A program made the translations under genes and the position numbers. The notes beneath the pieces are model-generated. The model searched no databases. It saw nothing but the letters and a program-made list of their open reading frames with translations, and was not told the origin of the DNA. Below, in pieces: positions 8,478 through 16,651 of a stretch of 29,210 bases of DNA (positions are counted from its first letter, which is position 1; each line of letters begins with the position of its first letter). The stretch lies in NCBI GenBank assembly GCA_003170935.1, contig PMYA01000127.1, forward strand, positions 1 to 29,210. Reading direction: 5' to 3'. The stretch comes from Methanobacteriota archaeon (lineage in GTDB: Archaea; Halobacteriota; Bog-38; Methanoflorentales; Methanoflorentaceae).

Positions 8478-8485
8478 GTGATAGA

Positions 8486-9106
8486 GTGCTTGCGTTCCTT
8501 ATGGCAGGCGGCAAAGGGGAAAGGCTCGGTCCAGTCGGTGTAGAAAAATCATTATTAGAGTTCGCTGGAAAGCCGCTCGTCGCGCATGTCGTCGCTGCCT
8601 TAATCAAATCACAAATTGAGAGAGTTGTGATGGTAACGTCCCCCCATACACCGTGCACAACGCACTGGGCTCGTAACTCTTGCGTTCCCTTGCTTGTAGC
8701 ACCGGGACAGGGGTATATCCACGACTATAGATGGGCTATGAAGCGGCTAGGCCTTAACGACCCTGTTCTCATCATCTCAGCAGATCTTCCCATGATAAAT
8801 CACCAACTTATTGACAAGATTATCGAACATTATGCACGAGTCGAGAGTCCTGCGCTTGGAGTCTATCTTCCTTCTAAGTTTTTCGACGAGGCTGACGTGA
8901 GTCCTGACCTCGTATTACGCGCTGGCGCGAAACTCCTGGTCCCAAGTGGTATAAATATCGTTGATGCAAGCCTGCCTGATCAAACACAGCAAGAAACGAT
9001 GCTCGTTATTCATGATGAATCACTGCTGTACAACATCAACAAGAAAAGCGACCTGAAACGGCTGAATCGAAGAGTTGGCGAGAGTGGGTTAGCAAAGCAG
9101 GGATAA
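8486..9106 (+). CDS. cobY: GTP:adenosylcobinamide-phosphate guanylyltransferase
   Basis: Archaeal, kinase-free replacement for bacterial CobU: transfers GMP from GTP to adenosylcobinamide-phosphate, giving the CobS substrate. The nucleotidyltransferase N-terminus AFLMAGGKGERLG (residues 3-15) is the GTP-binding signature; ISADLPM near residue 99 is the metal-binding Asp region, and GINIVDA near residue 155 fits the archaeal family. The length of 206 aa is close to known CobY (~195-205). The start is GTG at 8486, supported by AGGTGAT (8476-8482), a strong match to the archaeal anti-SD. It ends the operon; its stop is only 3 nt from the stop of the opposing mobB gene. Confidence 0.93.
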   Translation: MLAFLMAGGKGERLGPVGVEKSLLEFAGKPLVAHVVAALIKSQIERVVMVTSPHTPCTTHWARNSCVPLLVAPGQGYIHDYRWAMKRLGLNDPVLIISADLPMINHQLIDKIIEHYARVESPALGVYLPSKFFDEADVSPDLVLRAGAKLLVPSGINIVDASLPDQTQQETMLVIHDESLLYNINKKSDLKRLNRRVGESGLAKQG

Positions 9107-9109
9107 CAG

Positions 9110-9601
9110 CTAAAGCTTGAGACTTTTACGTTCGACAAGATCTACCAGCTCAGCGACATTGAGGAGCGCGTTGATGACTGGGATTCCTTTGTAAACAGTA
9201 AGATGCGCCGAAACTACTCCCGAAATACAAAAGACAGGATCGTGCAGTTCTTCTTCAACGCGCTTTTCGTCTGTCGCACAAAGCACCTTGGGCAGAGCTG
9301 CCCCTCTAAACCCTTCTAATACTAAGTAATCGCATTGTATATGGGTTATCAGTTCGTCGAGCATCACCGGCCGTTTTATCATTAGGGTGCTTTCGTTTGG
9401 CGCCCGCAAACCCACTACCTCAGCTCCAGCTTTCCAGTGGCGCCATGTGTCTTTTCCAACTGCGTCGAAAGCGAAGTCGTTCAAGTGAACATCTTTAATC
9501 GTGGCGACGGAGTACCCGCGCAACCTGAGTTCTTTAACGATCTCAACGACGGTCGTCGTTTTTCCTGTTTTTGAAGATCCATAAACGGCGATTACTCGCA
9601 T
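9110..9601 (-). CDS. mobB: Molybdopterin-guanine dinucleotide biosynthesis protein MobB
   Basis: P-loop GTPase that assists attachment of GMP to molybdopterin or tungstopterin, the cofactor of formylmethanofuran and formate dehydrogenases in methanogen-type archaea. Walker A is GSSKTGKTT at residues 8-16; TIKDVHLNDF with its conserved His, and the LVLEGFRG segment near residue 100 (Walker B-like region followed by the EGF motif), are MobB hallmarks. The length is 163 aa, as expected. It is the last gene of the long minus-strand series but is separated from cbf5 by 146 nt that contain a TATA-like sequence placed for a leaderless transcript, so it may be expressed separately. mobA is not present in the window. 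Confidence 0.92.
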   Translation of the reverse strand: MRVIAVYGSSKTGKTTTVVEIVKELRLRGYSVATIKDVHLNDFAFDAVGKDTWRHWKAGAEVVGLRAPNESTLMIKRPVMLDELITHIQCDYLVLEGFRGAALPKVLCATDEKRVEEELHDPVFCISGVVSAHLTVYKGIPVINALLNVAELVDLVERKSLKL

Positions 9602-9624
9602 CTATTGAATGTTAAACCTTAAAA

Positions 9625-9634
9625 GTTAAATTAT
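9625..9634 (-). promoter_or_regulatory. Candidate promoter for a leaderless mobB transcript
   Basis: On the minus strand ATAATTTAAC sits 24-33 nt before the mobB ATG, the spacing expected if transcription begins at or next to the start codon. There is no good Shine-Dalgarno before this ATG, consistent with leaderless translation. Position-based inference only. The remaining gap to cbf5 (9635-9747) shows no gene. Confidence 0.35.
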
Positions 9635-9747
9635 CATCGCTTGTAGCTGATGCCAGCATGGACAGACCCAATGGCCTTAATAGACTCTCTTGCCTGAACC
9701 GAACAAAAGATTGGGAGGGGTTTTGTTTCAAAAAGCAGCGGTCGTTC

Positions 9748-10674
9748 TTAAGTTCCGGGAGCGTTAGTCCTGGTCTTTCCAGACTTCCAGTAACGCGGAT
9801 ACGTTCCAGGTGCCATCATCACTCTTTTGACATCGGCAATTATTCCACCTTCAAGAACTGAGATGCCTAAAGCTACAATTTCATGCTTTGCAGAATAAAT
9901 CCCCACCAGCTGTTTTGTTTCTAGACTAGGCATCGAAACGACACCGGGTTCGGCGAGTCGAGCTCCGTGACAAATGGCGTCAACTGCCGTATCTCGGATT
10001 ATAATTTTTGGGAGGTGCTCTAATGCGCGCTCAAGAGGCATAATGATGTTACGCAGTGGGGCCTCATCATTGTCTTCAATCCAAAAGTGGTATGCATCCG
10101 TCAAATCGTGCAAGGTTGTCAGCTTTGATTCATCAAACGGGCCCACTTTCGTCCTTCGAAGCTCTTGCATGTGTGCCCCGATACCTAACGCTTCGCCTAT
10201 ATCGTGACACAGCTTGCGAATATAAGTCCCCGCTTCACATCCAATTTGAAGGAGGACGTCGTTACCTTCCCGCTCGAGCACGTTGATGTAATAAACCTCT
10301 CGTTTACGAATTTGACGTTTTACAGCTGATTTAAGAGGCGGACGTTGATAGAGCACACCCGTGAACTCCTTTGACACGTCAAGTAACTCCCTCTCTGCGA
10401 CCGTTTTATGCAAATGAAGCACACAGACATATTCTTTGGGCAATCTTACGAGTGCTCCTACCGCCTTAGTGGAGTCTTGCAACAAGATAGGAAGCACGCC
10501 TGTAGCCTTCGGATCTAACGTCCCGCTATGACCGGCCTTATCTATATGCAAAATTCGTTTTACCCACGCAGCAACCTCGTGGCTAGTAGGCCCCGCTGGC
10601 TTATCGAGGATGATAAAGCCTTTTCGAATGAGCTCTTCTGGTGTCCTTTGACTGTCGGTAGAATCCCCCATCAT
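9748..10674 (-). CDS. cbf5: Archaeal Cbf5/dyskerin-type pseudouridine synthase (H/ACA RNP and tRNA)
   Basis: Catalytic subunit of archaeal H/ACA ribonucleoproteins and, in archaea, also able to form tRNA Psi55. The TruB-type catalytic motif GHSGTLDPKATGVLPI starts at residue 48 with nucleophile Asp54; KRQIRKREVYYINVLE is the second TruB segment, and GTYIRKLCHDIGEALG the third. The C-terminal PUA domain spans ~228-300 and ends with KRVMMAPGTYPRYWK, a Cbf5 hallmark. Length 308 aa, slightly shorter than the usual ~330. Its start overlaps the cmk stop as TAATG, showing coupled translation; a second ATG follows immediately. Cbf5 after cmk is the normal archaeal arrangement. Confidence 0.95.
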   Translation of the reverse strand: MMGDSTDSQRTPEELIRKGFIILDKPAGPTSHEVAAWVKRILHIDKAGHSGTLDPKATGVLPILLQDSTKAVGALVRLPKEYVCVLHLHKTVAERELLDVSKEFTGVLYQRPPLKSAVKRQIRKREVYYINVLEREGNDVLLQIGCEAGTYIRKLCHDIGEALGIGAHMQELRRTKVGPFDESKLTTLHDLTDAYHFWIEDNDEAPLRNIIMPLERALEHLPKIIIRDTAVDAICHGARLAEPGVVSMPSLETKQLVGIYSAKHEIVALGISVLEGGIIADVKRVMMAPGTYPRYWKSGKTRTNAPGT

Positions 10675-11204
10675 TAGCCAACCTCCCGACGTGACCTCAC
10701 AGCTTGTGTTATGATGTCAATAACTGCGAATTGGTCCCAGTGTCTTGTATCTATTACGAGGTTATATATGTCGAGATTCGTCGTGTCGATGTTATAGAAC
10801 GCGAGATATCGCACTGCCTCGCTGGTGTCGCGCGTCCGCGTTTCGCGCAAAGCGATCGCGCGCCCCTTACGTTCTCTTCGTGCAATTCTATCTGCTCGCA
10901 CTTCGAGCGGCGCTTTTAGCCAAACTGCTAGGTCTCCTTTAAGGACGCAGCCTGATAATCGACCGTCAACGATGACATTTTCGTATGACTGAGCGAGTAC
11001 CGCTTGCCGTGCATCAACCATCTGGTCGATTTCCGGGTCTTTTTCTGCAAACTTACTCAGCTGCTCCAAGCTTAAGTCACGCTCTCGTGCCAGATCCCTA
11101 AATACTTCTCCAGCCGAAATGTGAACAAAACCGAGTCTCTGCGACAAACCTCTCGCCACTGTCGTCTTTCCGCTGCCTGAAGGTCCGCTGATAGTTAGTA
11201 ACAC
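10674..11204 (-). CDS. cmk: Archaeal cytidylate kinase
   Basis: Phosphorylates CMP (and dCMP) with ATP. The P-loop is GPSGSGKTT at residues 7-15, followed by AGEVFRDLARERDLSLEQL, the archaeal Cmk NMP-binding segment, and VDGRLSG near residue 79. Basic lid residues appear at RIARRERK. The length of 176 aa matches the short archaeal type (~180), not the ~225 aa bacterial enzyme. The start is GTG with a strong GGGGTGA ribosome site 4-10 nt upstream on the minus strand. It lies between adkA and cbf5. The ribosomal genes eL34 and eL14 that often flank cmk in other archaea are absent here. Confidence 0.94.
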   Translation of the reverse strand: MLLTISGPSGSGKTTVARGLSQRLGFVHISAGEVFRDLARERDLSLEQLSKFAEKDPEIDQMVDARQAVLAQSYENVIVDGRLSGCVLKGDLAVWLKAPLEVRADRIARRERKGRAIALRETRTRDTSEAVRYLAFYNIDTTNLDIYNLVIDTRHWDQFAVIDIITQAVRSRREVG

Positions 11205-11236
11205 ACTTCACCCCGTAAGGCACCACAATGACGGCT

Positions 11237-11815
11237 CTAGTTTTCTTGCAACGTTAGGACCAGTTCAGCTACTGCCTCATCGAGTTTACCGTCAGGGTTC
11301 TGCAGTATTTTGACTGTTGCTCCTGAATATGCAGCATATGCCATGCAAATTGCCTTATTGACATCTTGGTGTTGTTGAACCGCTACCGAATTTTGAGCAT
11401 CTCGCTGGCGCGATTTATCGGCGTTTCTGCGTCGAATAATTTCGTCGGGTGCTGTTTCAACGATAAGGATGAGTTCCGGCTTCAATTCGTCTAAAACCCA
11501 CGTAGGCAACCCCGGCAGATAACCGCGAGGGGTTCTGACTGTTGCATGCGTGTCAACAATAAGGGCTGTTGTAGCCATCTCTGCAATTGCGCGTGCCGCA
11601 ATCTTTTGAAGGTCGCGCTGCTGAACCGGCTCAAGCTTTCGGATGTCATCACGTGCTTTAACCCAGCCACGCTGCAGCGCTTCATCCAACATCACATCGC
11701 TGTACGTTACCATTTGAAACGGCCGGCCCTGCCTTTCCAGCTTTTCGATAGCTTTTTTAGTGACTGTCGTCCCGCCACTAGCTGGCACCCCTGTGAGCAC
11801 TACGACTTTTCGCAT
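11237..11815 (-). CDS. adkA: Archaeal adenylate kinase (AdkA type)
   Basis: Interconverts AMP, ADP and ATP. This is the trimeric archaeal AdkA family and not the bacterial Adk. The P-loop is GVPASGGTT at residues 9-17, where the family usually has GVPGVGSTT, so two central positions differ. VDTHATVRTPRGYLPGLP near residue 95 and ELILIVETAPDEIIRRR near residue 118 are the conserved AMP-binding and adenine-site segments. I place the start at ATG 11815: this gives 192 aa, the usual length, and begins at MRKVVVLTG; an in-frame ATG seven codons upstream would add an unconserved tail. An AGGGGTT sequence precedes the chosen start. It lies 165 nt beyond the secY stop, an unusually wide gap in this operon. 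Confidence 0.93.
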   Translation of the reverse strand: MRKVVVLTGVPASGGTTVTKKAIEKLERQGRPFQMVTYSDVMLDEALQRGWVKARDDIRKLEPVQQRDLQKIAARAIAEMATTALIVDTHATVRTPRGYLPGLPTWVLDELKPELILIVETAPDEIIRRRNADKSRQRDAQNSVAVQQHQDVNKAICMAYAAYSGATVKILQNPDGKLDEAVAELVLTLQEN

Positions 11816-11876
11816 TCTAACCCCTGATATATACAACGAACTATTCTAAACATCCTACTTTAACCTACGCAATCGT

Positions 11877-11892
11877 AGAGCGGCATCGCTCT
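11877..11892. repeat. Short perfect inverted repeat in the secY-adkA gap
   Basis: AGAGCG, four-base loop GCAT, CGCTCT: a 6-bp perfect stem between secY and adkA. No T-run follows on the minus strand. It could be an RNA hairpin in the operon transcript or chance. The rest of this 165-nt gap contains no gene. Confidence 0.3.
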
Positions 11893-11980
11893 TATTTGCG
11901 TTTGTTATCCGGCTAAAAGCTTCAGGATGATTAACGCCAACAGAACCCTGCCAGAAACAGTCAGCCTAGCTATTGGCAGT

Positions 11981-13438
11981 TCATTCGCCCAAGAAACTCC
12001 GCAGCATGGGATGCATCTCCATTACTTCCTCGTTGGCTAGCTGCTCGTAAAGCCTGTAAGTGATACTCACAGCCAATAGCAGTGAGGTCCCCCCGACATT
12101 TCCGATCGTCCCAAAAAAACCAGCAATAACTGCAAGGAGGCCTATAAACGCGCCTCCAATGACGGTCACTTTTGGTATATACCGCTTCATAACGCGTTCA
12201 ATGATCTTAGGATCGCGCCGGAAGCCAGGAATGGACATTCCCGAGCTTCGTATTTGCTCTGCAACAGCCTTTGGACCCATACCAGTAGTCTCGACCCAAA
12301 AGAGAGCAAATATGACGCCCCCGATGACCATCACGGCAATGTCTATGCCACACCGCAGTGCGACTTGCCACCCCGGGTTTGTCGTTAGCCCTGGGAACCA
12401 GTTTTGTGGACCGTTGATTGGCGCTAGATAGTACATTAGCCCGCTTGTCGGCGTATTGCCTGTATACGTTCCCACCCACGTAAACCCCGCGTTGTAAAGG
12501 AGGATCCCAATCATCTGAATGTTCGCCTGCAGCGCCCGCACCAATATTAACGGCAAGACGCTTGCATACACTAGCTTCACGGGGAATCTGCCTCGCGCGC
12601 CTCTTACAGAACTATGCGCAAGAGGGATCTCAATACGAGTCGTTTCTACGTAAACGACGATTGCAAATATCGCGATTGTGCTTATTGCGGCTAAAATATC
12701 TCCACGGAACAGGAAAAATGCCAGTCCCTGAGCGGTTAACAGCTGCTGGGCGGTGAACGTTTGGAATATCTGAATAAAACGCGGTATCATCCCGTAAGCC
12801 AACCCAGTCGTAGGATCTGTTTGCCAGTTGATGGTCCCGGTCACCAAGCCTTGTGCTACCCCGGCTACGATAAACAGGCCGACGCCTGAACCAATTCCCC
12901 ATTTGGTGACGATTTCATCCAAAAACAGAACGAGCACACCGCCAAGACAGACTTGGATAAATAAAAGCAATGTAATGCTTCCGAGTCCTAAACCAGTCGA
13001 AGCAGCGAGGGTCGGATCGGGTTTAAGGAAACCTCCCAACACCTGGGGCAAGGCTTCAACGACGATCATGACGAAGATGAGCAACTTCTGGAGTTGTTGA
13101 TACACTGATTGATCCCGTGGATCGCTCGTATCAAGCTTTATGATATCTGCGCCCTTGAAGAGCTGAAGTATGATCGAGGCAGTAACAATCGGACCGATCC
13201 CGAGCTGGACGAGAGAGCCCTGGCTTCCTGCCATTATTGCCCTGTAAAACCCAAAAAGGTCTTGGGAGGAGGGTGCAAGCCCAAAAAGCTGGACGTTTGT
13301 TAAAACGAAATATATTAAAAGAACGCCGATCGTCCAAGTCAGCTTCCGTCTGAAGTGCACATGCCCTTCGGGCTTGGAGATAGCAGGAAGTCTCTGCAAG
13401 AGAGGCTCAATTCTATCTAGTATCGGATGCTCACTCAT
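11981..13438 (-). CDS. secY: Protein translocase subunit SecY (Sec61 alpha homologue)
   Basis: Pore-forming subunit of the SecYE-beta channel that exports and inserts proteins at the cytoplasmic membrane. About ten hydrophobic helices are visible over 485 aa, the usual archaeal length. YRAIMAGSQGSLVQLGIGPI near residues 65-84 corresponds to the plug and start of TM2b; ETTRIEIPLAHSSVRG is the large cytosolic loop 6/7 that meets the ribosome, and RRDPKIIERVMKRYIPK is the 8/9-side loop. The C-terminus (MHPMLRSFLGE) is also family-typical. It follows uL15 with a 55-nt gap, the normal archaeal position at the end of the spc gene string. The ATG is the only start that keeps the N-terminal amphipathic helix. 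Confidence 0.97.
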   Translation of the reverse strand: MSEHPILDRIEPLLQRLPAISKPEGHVHFRRKLTWTIGVLLIYFVLTNVQLFGLAPSSQDLFGFYRAIMAGSQGSLVQLGIGPIVTASIILQLFKGADIIKLDTSDPRDQSVYQQLQKLLIFVMIVVEALPQVLGGFLKPDPTLAASTGLGLGSITLLLFIQVCLGGVLVLFLDEIVTKWGIGSGVGLFIVAGVAQGLVTGTINWQTDPTTGLAYGMIPRFIQIFQTFTAQQLLTAQGLAFFLFRGDILAAISTIAIFAIVVYVETTRIEIPLAHSSVRGARGRFPVKLVYASVLPLILVRALQANIQMIGILLYNAGFTWVGTYTGNTPTSGLMYYLAPINGPQNWFPGLTTNPGWQVALRCGIDIAVMVIGGVIFALFWVETTGMGPKAVAEQIRSSGMSIPGFRRDPKIIERVMKRYIPKVTVIGGAFIGLLAVIAGFFGTIGNVGGTSLLLAVSITYRLYEQLANEEVMEMHPMLRSFLGE

Positions 13439-13493
13439 AATTCGCCGCGCTCAAACTAAGGACGTGTAGGTGATCACTGTAGAATGCAGCTTA

Positions 13494-13919
13494 TTAGTCG
13501 AGAAATTTTACTTTCCCGCCTGCTGATTCAATTTTTTCTTGTGCTCGTTTCGAAAAGCTTCTGGCCGTTACAATGAGTGGTTTAGTTACGCGGCCTTTTC
13601 CAAGCACTTTGTCTACATCGAGAGTGATGTAATATTTGCCCGTGCGCACTTTAGCATCCTTACGTTCCACTAGTTGGTCGGCGGCTTCGTCAAGGTCACC
13701 TACGTCAACAATTATGGGATCGCTGAGCATGTTTTGTGGCCTCACGAACCCGTACTTACCATAACCCCGACCAAGCAAAAGCTCCTTGAGGAAATGGTGT
13801 TTGCAACCACCTGCATGGCCACGTCCTCCTCGATTCCCTGCACCGCGACGGTTTTTGTGCGTGCCGCCGCCACACGTACGGCTTCCTCGAAACTTCTTGG
13901 CTTTATTTTTCGCGCCCAT
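13494..13919 (-). CDS. rpl15: Large-subunit ribosomal protein uL15
   Basis: 23S-rRNA-binding protein of the large subunit. The basic glycine-rich N-terminal extension (residues ~1-40, [19 protein letters not shown]) is the part that threads into r[15 protein letters not shown] at ~52-63 is conserved in the archaeal/eukaryotic form. The globular C-terminal domain ends with the family pattern of a small hydrophobic core and SAGGKVKFL. Length 141 aa, typical of archaea (~145). It starts 3 nt after the uL30 stop, with GATGAGGTAGG acting as ribosome site across that stop. The gene directly precedes secY. Confidence 0.96.
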   Translation of the reverse strand: MGAKNKAKKFRGSRTCGGGTHKNRRGAGNRGGRGHAGGCKHHFLKELLLGRGYGKYGFVRPQNMLSDPIIVDVGDLDEAADQLVERKDAKVRTGKYYITLDVDKVLGKGRVTKPLIVTARSFSKRAQEKIESAGGKVKFLD

Positions 13920-13922
13920 TTC

Positions 13923-14384
13923 CTACCTCATCGTTAATAGCAGTTCGTTGATGCTGCTGCCATGAAACCCAAGAACGCCCTCAGGAAAAGGTTTTTTTAT
14001 TCCTTTATGGCCCTTGCGTGGCGGGTGGAGCCGCAGCACAGGTTTCAGCTTTGGCACATCCCTCAAAGTCGCCTTGCCATCAACAACAGCGTTTGCGAGT
14101 GATTTGATATCACCAAAAGCAGTTTTATCTTTGACGTAAGCGCTGGTGAGTTGTTTATGGCCTTCCAACATACCCCTTTTTTCGAGGAGAATGCTGAGAG
14201 TTTCACCATTGATAATACCCCAAGCTACATAATCCTTCACTTTCTGCAGCATGCCGTTGTAGTGCACATTGTCCTTCACGAGAACGCAATGATTGGTTCT
14301 GTCAAGATTCAGTAGTTCGAGCGTGCGCCGTGCGTCCGGCTTCGTTTTTGCTATGCTTCGTATCTTAATAACGGCGTACGTCAC
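13923..14384 (-). CDS. rpl30: Large-subunit ribosomal protein uL30
   Basis: Archaeal long form of uL30 (153 aa against ~60 in bacteria). The core begins [22 protein letters not shown] and the NHCVLV strand follows near residue 32; [17 protein letters not shown] near residues 107-123 is the archaeal/eukaryotic C-terminal extension that contacts rRNA. The start is GTG, overlapping the uS5 stop as GTGA, with GGTGGGGGGACT just before as a purine-rich ribosome site: translation is probably coupled to uS5. The order uS5-uL30-uL15 is conserved across archaea and bacteria. Confidence 0.95.
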   Translation of the reverse strand: MTYAVIKIRSIAKTKPDARRTLELLNLDRTNHCVLVKDNVHYNGMLQKVKDYVAWGIINGETLSILLEKRGMLEGHKQLTSAYVKDKTAFGDIKSLANAVVDGKATLRDVPKLKPVLRLHPPRKGHKGIKKPFPEGVLGFHGSSINELLLTMR

Positions 14385-15001
14385 TTAGTCCCCCCACCAA
14401 TTCTAACCGTAGTTGTGCCCTTGAGAGCTTCGAAGGTAGCGCGAGCAAAGTTTATTGTGGTACGTGTTTGTCCTGATGATCTCGTCCACACGTCTTTTAT
14501 GCCTGCGAGCTCGAGCACTTTCCGCGCCGTACTACCTGATGCTATACCGAGCCCTTTCGGTGCTGGTTTTAGCGTAACGCTCACAGATCCTGCTTTGCCT
14601 TCGACGGTAAAGGGGACGGTGTGTGGTTCTCCGCAATCACATTCCCACGAACCGCAGCCCCGATTTATCTTGATAAGATTCAACTTGGCAATCTCAATTG
14701 TCTTCCTTATGGCCGGTCCCGCTTGTAGATCCTTCCCTTCCGCAAAGCCCACATATCCATCACGATTGCCGATCGCCACCGCTGCCCTAAACTTCACACG
14801 CCGCCCAGAATCCGTCATTCGCTGCACCATGTTTATATCTAAAACCTCGTCGCTCAAATCGGGCAAGAGTATATCAATTATTTCAGGTTCTTTGATAGGA
14901 AATCCGGTGTTTACAGCATCGTCGAACGTGGTTATTTTGCCCTCATTAACAAGGTGCCCCAATCTCGTCCTAGGTATCCATCCTTCTATCATTTGAGCCA
15001 T
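14381..15001 (-). CDS. rps5: Small-subunit ribosomal protein uS5
   Basis: Small-subunit protein near the mRNA entrance, involved in decoding fidelity. The double-stranded-RNA-binding-type domain is seen in [20 protein letters not shown] (~residues 69-88) with the GYVGFA core, and the second domain carries PKGLGIASG and [18 protein letters not shown]. Cysteines in [10 protein letters not shown] (~115-124) are a feature of archaeal and eukaryotic uS5. Length 206 aa, normal for archaea. The first ATG is used; an in-frame ATG follows three codons later. Its stop overlaps the uL30 GTG. Confidence 0.96.
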   Translation of the reverse strand: MAQMIEGWIPRTRLGHLVNEGKITTFDDAVNTGFPIKEPEIIDILLPDLSDEVLDINMVQRMTDSGRRVKFRAAVAIGNRDGYVGFAEGKDLQAGPAIRKTIEIAKLNLIKINRGCGSWECDCGEPHTVPFTVEGKAGSVSVTLKPAPKGLGIASGSTARKVLELAGIKDVWTRSSGQTRTTINFARATFEALKGTTTVRIGGGTK

Positions 15002-15021
15002 TCTGTCCCTGTTTCCTCTGT

Positions 15022-15585
15022 TTATTTACGCGTAATGCGATCTAGTAGTTCTTGCTTAACCAAATCAACGTGAGTAGGAAGGTCTTTCGGATCTATGCCA
15101 TATTGTGAAAACCGTGCTAGGTTATCGGTTGCATAAGCAGCGATATGTTCCCCACGCGCCCTCTCGGGTGTAGGGAGTGGTTCTTGACTAAGAGGAATGT
15201 CCATTCCTGCTTCAACGGCGCCCAATAAAGCAGCATATATTCGCGACCCGCGTGAATGAGCGTTAAGACCGAGATCGAGCACACCGTTCGAATAACCAGC
15301 AGCTAGCGCGCGACCTGCAAAAAGGATGCCCGTAAGGTATGCAGCGGGAGTGTTACCAGTGGCACCTTTGTAGCCGATTTTTTTAAGATCAAGAGCGCTA
15401 GCAGATGCTAACGTTTTATCCCCGACCGTGCTGTGCTCGACAAGCTGCATTATTAGGTTGCAGCTGCTTTTTCGCACCACAACCCGGTACTTCCTTGAAA
15501 GCAATAAGCCTAACCGTTTGCGGTAATTCGTCTTTCCTTCGCGGCGACGTCTAAATGGGACTTGATAGCGCGGACCTGTCGCCAT
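15022..15585 (-). CDS. rpl18: Large-subunit ribosomal protein uL18
   Basis: Binds 5S rRNA with uL5 and places it in the central protuberance. [25 protein letters not shown] is the basic archaeal/eukaryotic N-terminus; [16 protein letters not shown] near residues 72-87, then [18 protein letters not shown], are the family core. The length of 187 aa matches the archaeal uL18 (~170-195) rather than the ~120 aa bacterial one. The ATG overlaps the eL19 stop as TAATG, with GGAGG about 10 nt upstream inside eL19. It is followed 20 nt later by uS5. Confidence 0.96.
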   Translation of the reverse strand: MATGPRYQVPFRRRREGKTNYRKRLGLLLSRKYRVVVRKSSCNLIMQLVEHSTVGDKTLASASALDLKKIGYKGATGNTPAAYLTGILFAGRALAAGYSNGVLDLGLNAHSRGSRIYAALLGAVEAGMDIPLSQEPLPTPERARGEHIAAYATDNLARFSQYGIDPKDLPTHVDLVKQELLDRITRK

Positions 15586-16043
15586 TATTCCTGCCTCCTT
15601 GCCGCAATTGAGATTTCAATCTGAGAATTTAGAACGCTTAAGGTTCGGTATTCTCCCCCTTTGGCCTTCCGGTACATACGACGATACGTAGTTCGATCCA
15701 GTGTATTGTCGTCCCTCAATTCGCGAAGGGTCCTCCTCTGCGCTCGTATCTTCCGCATCCATAGGTGCTTCTTAGGGCTTCGAGCGTTTTTTCCTCCTTT
15801 GCGATTGCCTTGTCCAGTCCTGTGCCCTTTCTTGCGCTTTATATCGTTCCCACGTGCACGTCCGCGGCTGATGCCTTGAGCTTGTCTTGCTTTGACTGTG
15901 CCTTCGTTAATAAGGCCACGAATATCTTCACGAGTTATAGCGTTCGCAACGTCGGTGATCTTGTCTGGATCAAGCCACACCCTACTCAACCCAACATTGA
16001 GTACTTCAGCGGCAATTCGCTTTTGGTTAGACAGCCCGGTCAC
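15585..16043 (-). CDS. rpl19e: Large-subunit ribosomal protein eL19
   Basis: Archaea/eukaryote-specific large-subunit protein, a long basic helical protein that forms intersubunit contacts. [21 protein letters not shown] (split around residues 6-26) is the N-terminal signature, followed by [17 protein letters not shown] and the very basic GISRGRARG and [16 protein letters not shown] stretches, then a long charged C-terminal helix. Length 152 aa, typical (~150). The start is GTG overlapping the eL32 stop (GTGA), with GGAGG 7 nt upstream. Its presence alone marks the operon as archaeal. Confidence 0.96.
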   Translation of the reverse strand: MTGLSNQKRIAAEVLNVGLSRVWLDPDKITDVANAITREDIRGLINEGTVKARQAQGISRGRARGNDIKRKKGHRTGQGNRKGGKNARSPKKHLWMRKIRAQRRTLRELRDDNTLDRTTYRRMYRKAKGGEYRTLSVLNSQIEISIAARRQE

Positions 16044-16651
16044 TCTTTTTCCTCCGTTAGTTTTCCCGACGTTTTAGCCCCTTCATCCAAGGATCGGCCT
16101 TCGGCTCTAGGATTAAGGACTTTTAGACCCCTAACAAAGGCGCGTTCTACGATGATCTGCTTCTTACGAGCCCCTACAGTCCGACCGATTCTCACTGCTT
16201 GGTCAGGTAGCACCCCTTCCAGATCAGCGTAGCAATTGACTAGCACTTCCTTAAATCCTGAGGGATGAAAACCCCGTATTGCTGTTGGTGCGCCATATCC
16301 AACTCCTACGACAGCCCCTTTATCAGGAAATCCTCGCCGCATTTTGTTGAAAAGTCCGCGCGGCTTCCTCCAGCTTGAGCTAAGTTTCTTTTTCTTTTCG
16401 TAATCGTCGCGCTTGAACCAAGGTTTTTTGTGTCGCTTCCTGACGACGAGTAAATGCTTGTGCTCAGCGCTGAAGTCCTTATGTTTAAACAAAGGTACTT
16501 CCTGAGCTATCTGCTGTGCAAGATCGGTTTCGAGCCCTACTTCTTTCACAAGTTCATCGACTGAAACATTTCTAAGGTCGTCGACAGTTCTGTATCCTGC
16601 GCCGATGAGTGCCTTGATCTGATCATTGTTCAATTCATCTAAAGCCTTCAT
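16040..16651 (-). CDS. rpl32e: Large-subunit ribosomal protein eL32 with helix-hairpin-helix-like N-terminal domain
   Basis: Archaea/eukaryote-specific large-subunit protein. The conserved domain runs from ~residue 68 ([20 protein letters not shown]) through [18 protein letters not shown] and [14 protein letters not shown] to the C-terminus. The first ~60 residues ([17 protein letters not shown]) resemble a helix-hairpin-helix module, an extension also found in haloarchaeal eL32 and absent from the ~130 aa short forms; total here is 203 aa. The ATG overlaps the uL6 stop as ATGA, and the gene's own stop overlaps the eL19 GTG, so three genes are translationally linked. Confidence 0.95.
   Translation of the reverse strand: MKALDELNNDQIKALIGAGYRTVDDLRNVSVDELVKEVGLETDLAQQIAQEVPLFKHKDFSAEHKHLLVVRKRHKKPWFKRDDYEKKKKLSSSWRKPRGLFNKMRRGFPDKGAVVGVGYGAPTAIRGFHPSGFKEVLVNCYADLEGVLPDQAVRIGRTVGARKKQIIVERAFVRGLKVLNPRAEGRSLDEGAKTSGKLTEEKE

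Noticed and set aside
11877..11892. Hairpin after secY as an intrinsic terminator
   Set aside because: No T-run follows on the transcribed strand and the downstream adkA is normally co-transcribed; it is kept only as an inverted repeat.
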